Shown piece after piece: positions 5,695 to 5,767 of a stretch of DNA of 5,767 nt. The first letter of the stretch is position 1; each line of letters opens with the position of its first letter. Position numbers and translations under genes: made by a program. Source of the DNA: Phenylobacterium sp. Its GTDB lineage: Bacteria; Pseudomonadota; Alphaproteobacteria; Caulobacterales; Caulobacteraceae. The stretch spans positions 1 through 5,767 of the forward strand of contig JAQGIJ010000133.1 of assembly GCA_028291285.1 (NCBI GenBank). Reading direction: 5' to 3'. Under the pieces are notes generated by a model, which was given only the letters and a program-made list of their open reading frames with translations, was not told where the DNA came from and did not search any database.

Positions 5695-5767
5695 ATGTCG
5701 GTCGTCCCCGGCCCGCACGAGCGTCGCGCGCAAGACGCCGCGCCGCTCCTGCTGATCGAGGAGATCA
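5695..5767 (+). CDS. Start of an unidentified protein, cut by the window end (possible histidine kinase)
   Basis: ATG 5695 opens a frame that stays open to the window edge, giving 24 complete codons. The excellent ribosome binding site at 5681-5687 and the change from Arg/Pro-rich noise to a mixed, plausible N-terminus support a real gene. The visible residues end in APLLLIEEI. In alphaproteobacteria, short kinases of the HWE/HisKA_2 kind can begin with a similar leucine-rich stretch leading into an (E/D)-x-NHR-type phosphoacceptor helix. That is only a guess, since the diagnostic part lies outside the window. Direction and spacing would allow control by the LuxR protein upstream. Confidence 0.6.
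   Translation, partial: MSVVPGPHERRAQDAAPLLLIEEI

Noticed and set aside
5440..5733. Short frames on both strands after the LuxR gene (80 and 81 codons)
   Set aside because: Arg/Ser/Pro-rich translations, no ribosome binding site and no motif. The minus-strand one overlaps the well-supported start at 5695.

Overview
The window is very GC-rich DNA with tightly packed genes, frequent GTG starts and a NodT-type outer-membrane factor. This fits a Gram-negative alphaproteobacterium. Caulobacterales (Caulobacter, Phenylobacterium or Brevundimonas type) is my best guess, but it rests on the general look of the proteins and no marker gene confirms it.

Left part (about 39-4179, + strand): a three-gene export operon. 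Its order is an EmrB-like MFS transporter of the inner membrane, an EmrA/HlyD-type periplasmic adaptor, and a NodT-type outer-membrane lipoprotein channel. Both gene junctions are 4-base GTGA overlaps, so the genes are almost certainly co-transcribed and translationally coupled. Together they should form one tripartite pump that carries a substrate across both membranes. The substrate cannot be read from the sequence; drugs, biocides or aromatic acids are typical for the family. The first gene has a puzzle at its 5' end. Protein sequence typical of the family, including transmembrane segment 1, runs upstream of the first usable start codon, but no ATG, GTG or TTG lies between it and an in-frame stop at 36-38.

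Middle (4180-4787): a strong GC hairpin separates the operon from a convergent minus-strand gene. That gene encodes an unrecognised 185-residue protein with one N-terminal membrane segment and a charged cytoplasmic helical domain.

Right part (4788-5767, + strand): a divergent intergenic region of about 370 bases holds several inverted repeats. A small LuxR/GerE-type DNA-binding protein of 93 residues follows, with a strong ribosome binding site. About 250 apparently non-coding bases come next, and then the first 24 codons of a further gene with an excellent ribosome binding site, cut by the window end.

I see no RNA genes, CRISPR arrays, insertion sequences or phage genes. The efflux operon belongs to a known class. 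The points most worth a second look are the missing start codon, the dyad just upstream of the LuxR gene, the solo LuxR protein itself, and the unrecognised membrane protein.
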